Below, piece after piece: positions 5,715 through 5,750 of a stretch of 5,750 nt of DNA. Each line of letters opens with the position of its first letter. Position 1 is the first letter of the stretch. A program made the translations under genes and the position numbers. Source of the DNA: Methanosarcinaceae archaeon (GTDB lineage: Archaea > Halobacteriota > Methanosarcinia > Methanosarcinales > Methanosarcinaceae); contig JAUWBW010000124.1 of NCBI GenBank assembly GCA_030609665.1, positions 1-5,750 of the forward strand, given 5' to 3'. Under the pieces are notes generated by a model. That model worked only from the letters and a program-made list of their open reading frames with translations, did no database searches and was not told the DNA's origin.

Positions 5715-5750
5715 ATGTTCAGGTTTCAAAAAGAGCAAGAGGTCGTTAAT
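5715..5750 (+). CDS. mtxH: MtrH-like methyltransferase MtxH (5' end only)
   Basis: Only the first 12 codons are in the window: MFRFQKEQEVVN. This resembles the start of MtrH proteins (M-F-x-F-x-K-E-Q), the cytoplasmic subunit that moves the methyl group from methyl-tetrahydromethanopterin to the cobalt of MtrA. The gene follows an mtrA-like gene and mtxX, as in the Methanosarcina barkeri mtxXAH cluster, so MtxH is the likely partner of MtxA. A good ribosome site, GAGGAT, precedes the ATG. The assignment rests on a short peptide plus context, and the rest of the gene is cut off by the window end. Confidence 0.75.
   Translation, partial: MFRFQKEQEVVN

Overview
The window is archaeal and almost certainly from a methanogen, or an ANME-type relative, of the Methanosarcinales. 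Three points support this. The topoisomerase VI B subunit reads like the Methanosarcina protein along its whole length. The clamp loader large subunit is the archaeal type and ends in a PCNA-binding tail. The right end holds an mtxX-mtxA-mtxH cluster, related to the methyl-H4MPT:coenzyme M methyltransferase (Mtr) and known to me from Methanosarcina barkeri. Base composition is moderate with AT-rich spacers, and TATA-like elements sit upstream of several genes. The sequence does not settle the genus.

Left part (1-4067), all on the minus strand and read right to left: rfcL (replication factor C large subunit), a 294-base spacer, a 77-residue stand-alone RAM (Lrp/AsnC ligand-binding) protein, a 118-base spacer, then top6B. 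Both rfcL and top6B handle DNA: RfcL opens and loads the PCNA clamp, and topoisomerase VI relaxes and decatenates duplexes. The A subunit (top6A) probably lies just beyond base 1, but it is outside the window.

Right part (4152-5750), plus strand, divergent from rfcL across an 84-base shared control region: mtxX (a phosphate-acetyltransferase-like protein, methanogen marker 4 family), mtxA (an MtrA paralogue with its cobalamin-ligand histidine but no membrane anchor), and the first 12 codons of mtxH/mtrH. mtxX and mtxA are translationally coupled. Together they look like a soluble corrinoid methyl-transfer module built from Mtr parts. Its real substrate is not evident from the sequence.

The most interesting non-coding structure is in the rfcL-RAM spacer. 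A perfect 11-bp inverted repeat (2463-2473 / 2500-2510) begins about 26 bases after a good plus-strand TATA box (2433-2440), and its loop is strongly G-rich on the minus strand. This may be a small RNA start, an rfcL 3' end signal, or both. A second perfect 11-bp palindrome lies inside the 3' end of mtxX, just before the mtxA ribosome binding site. No tRNA, rRNA, CRISPR array or mobile element is visible.
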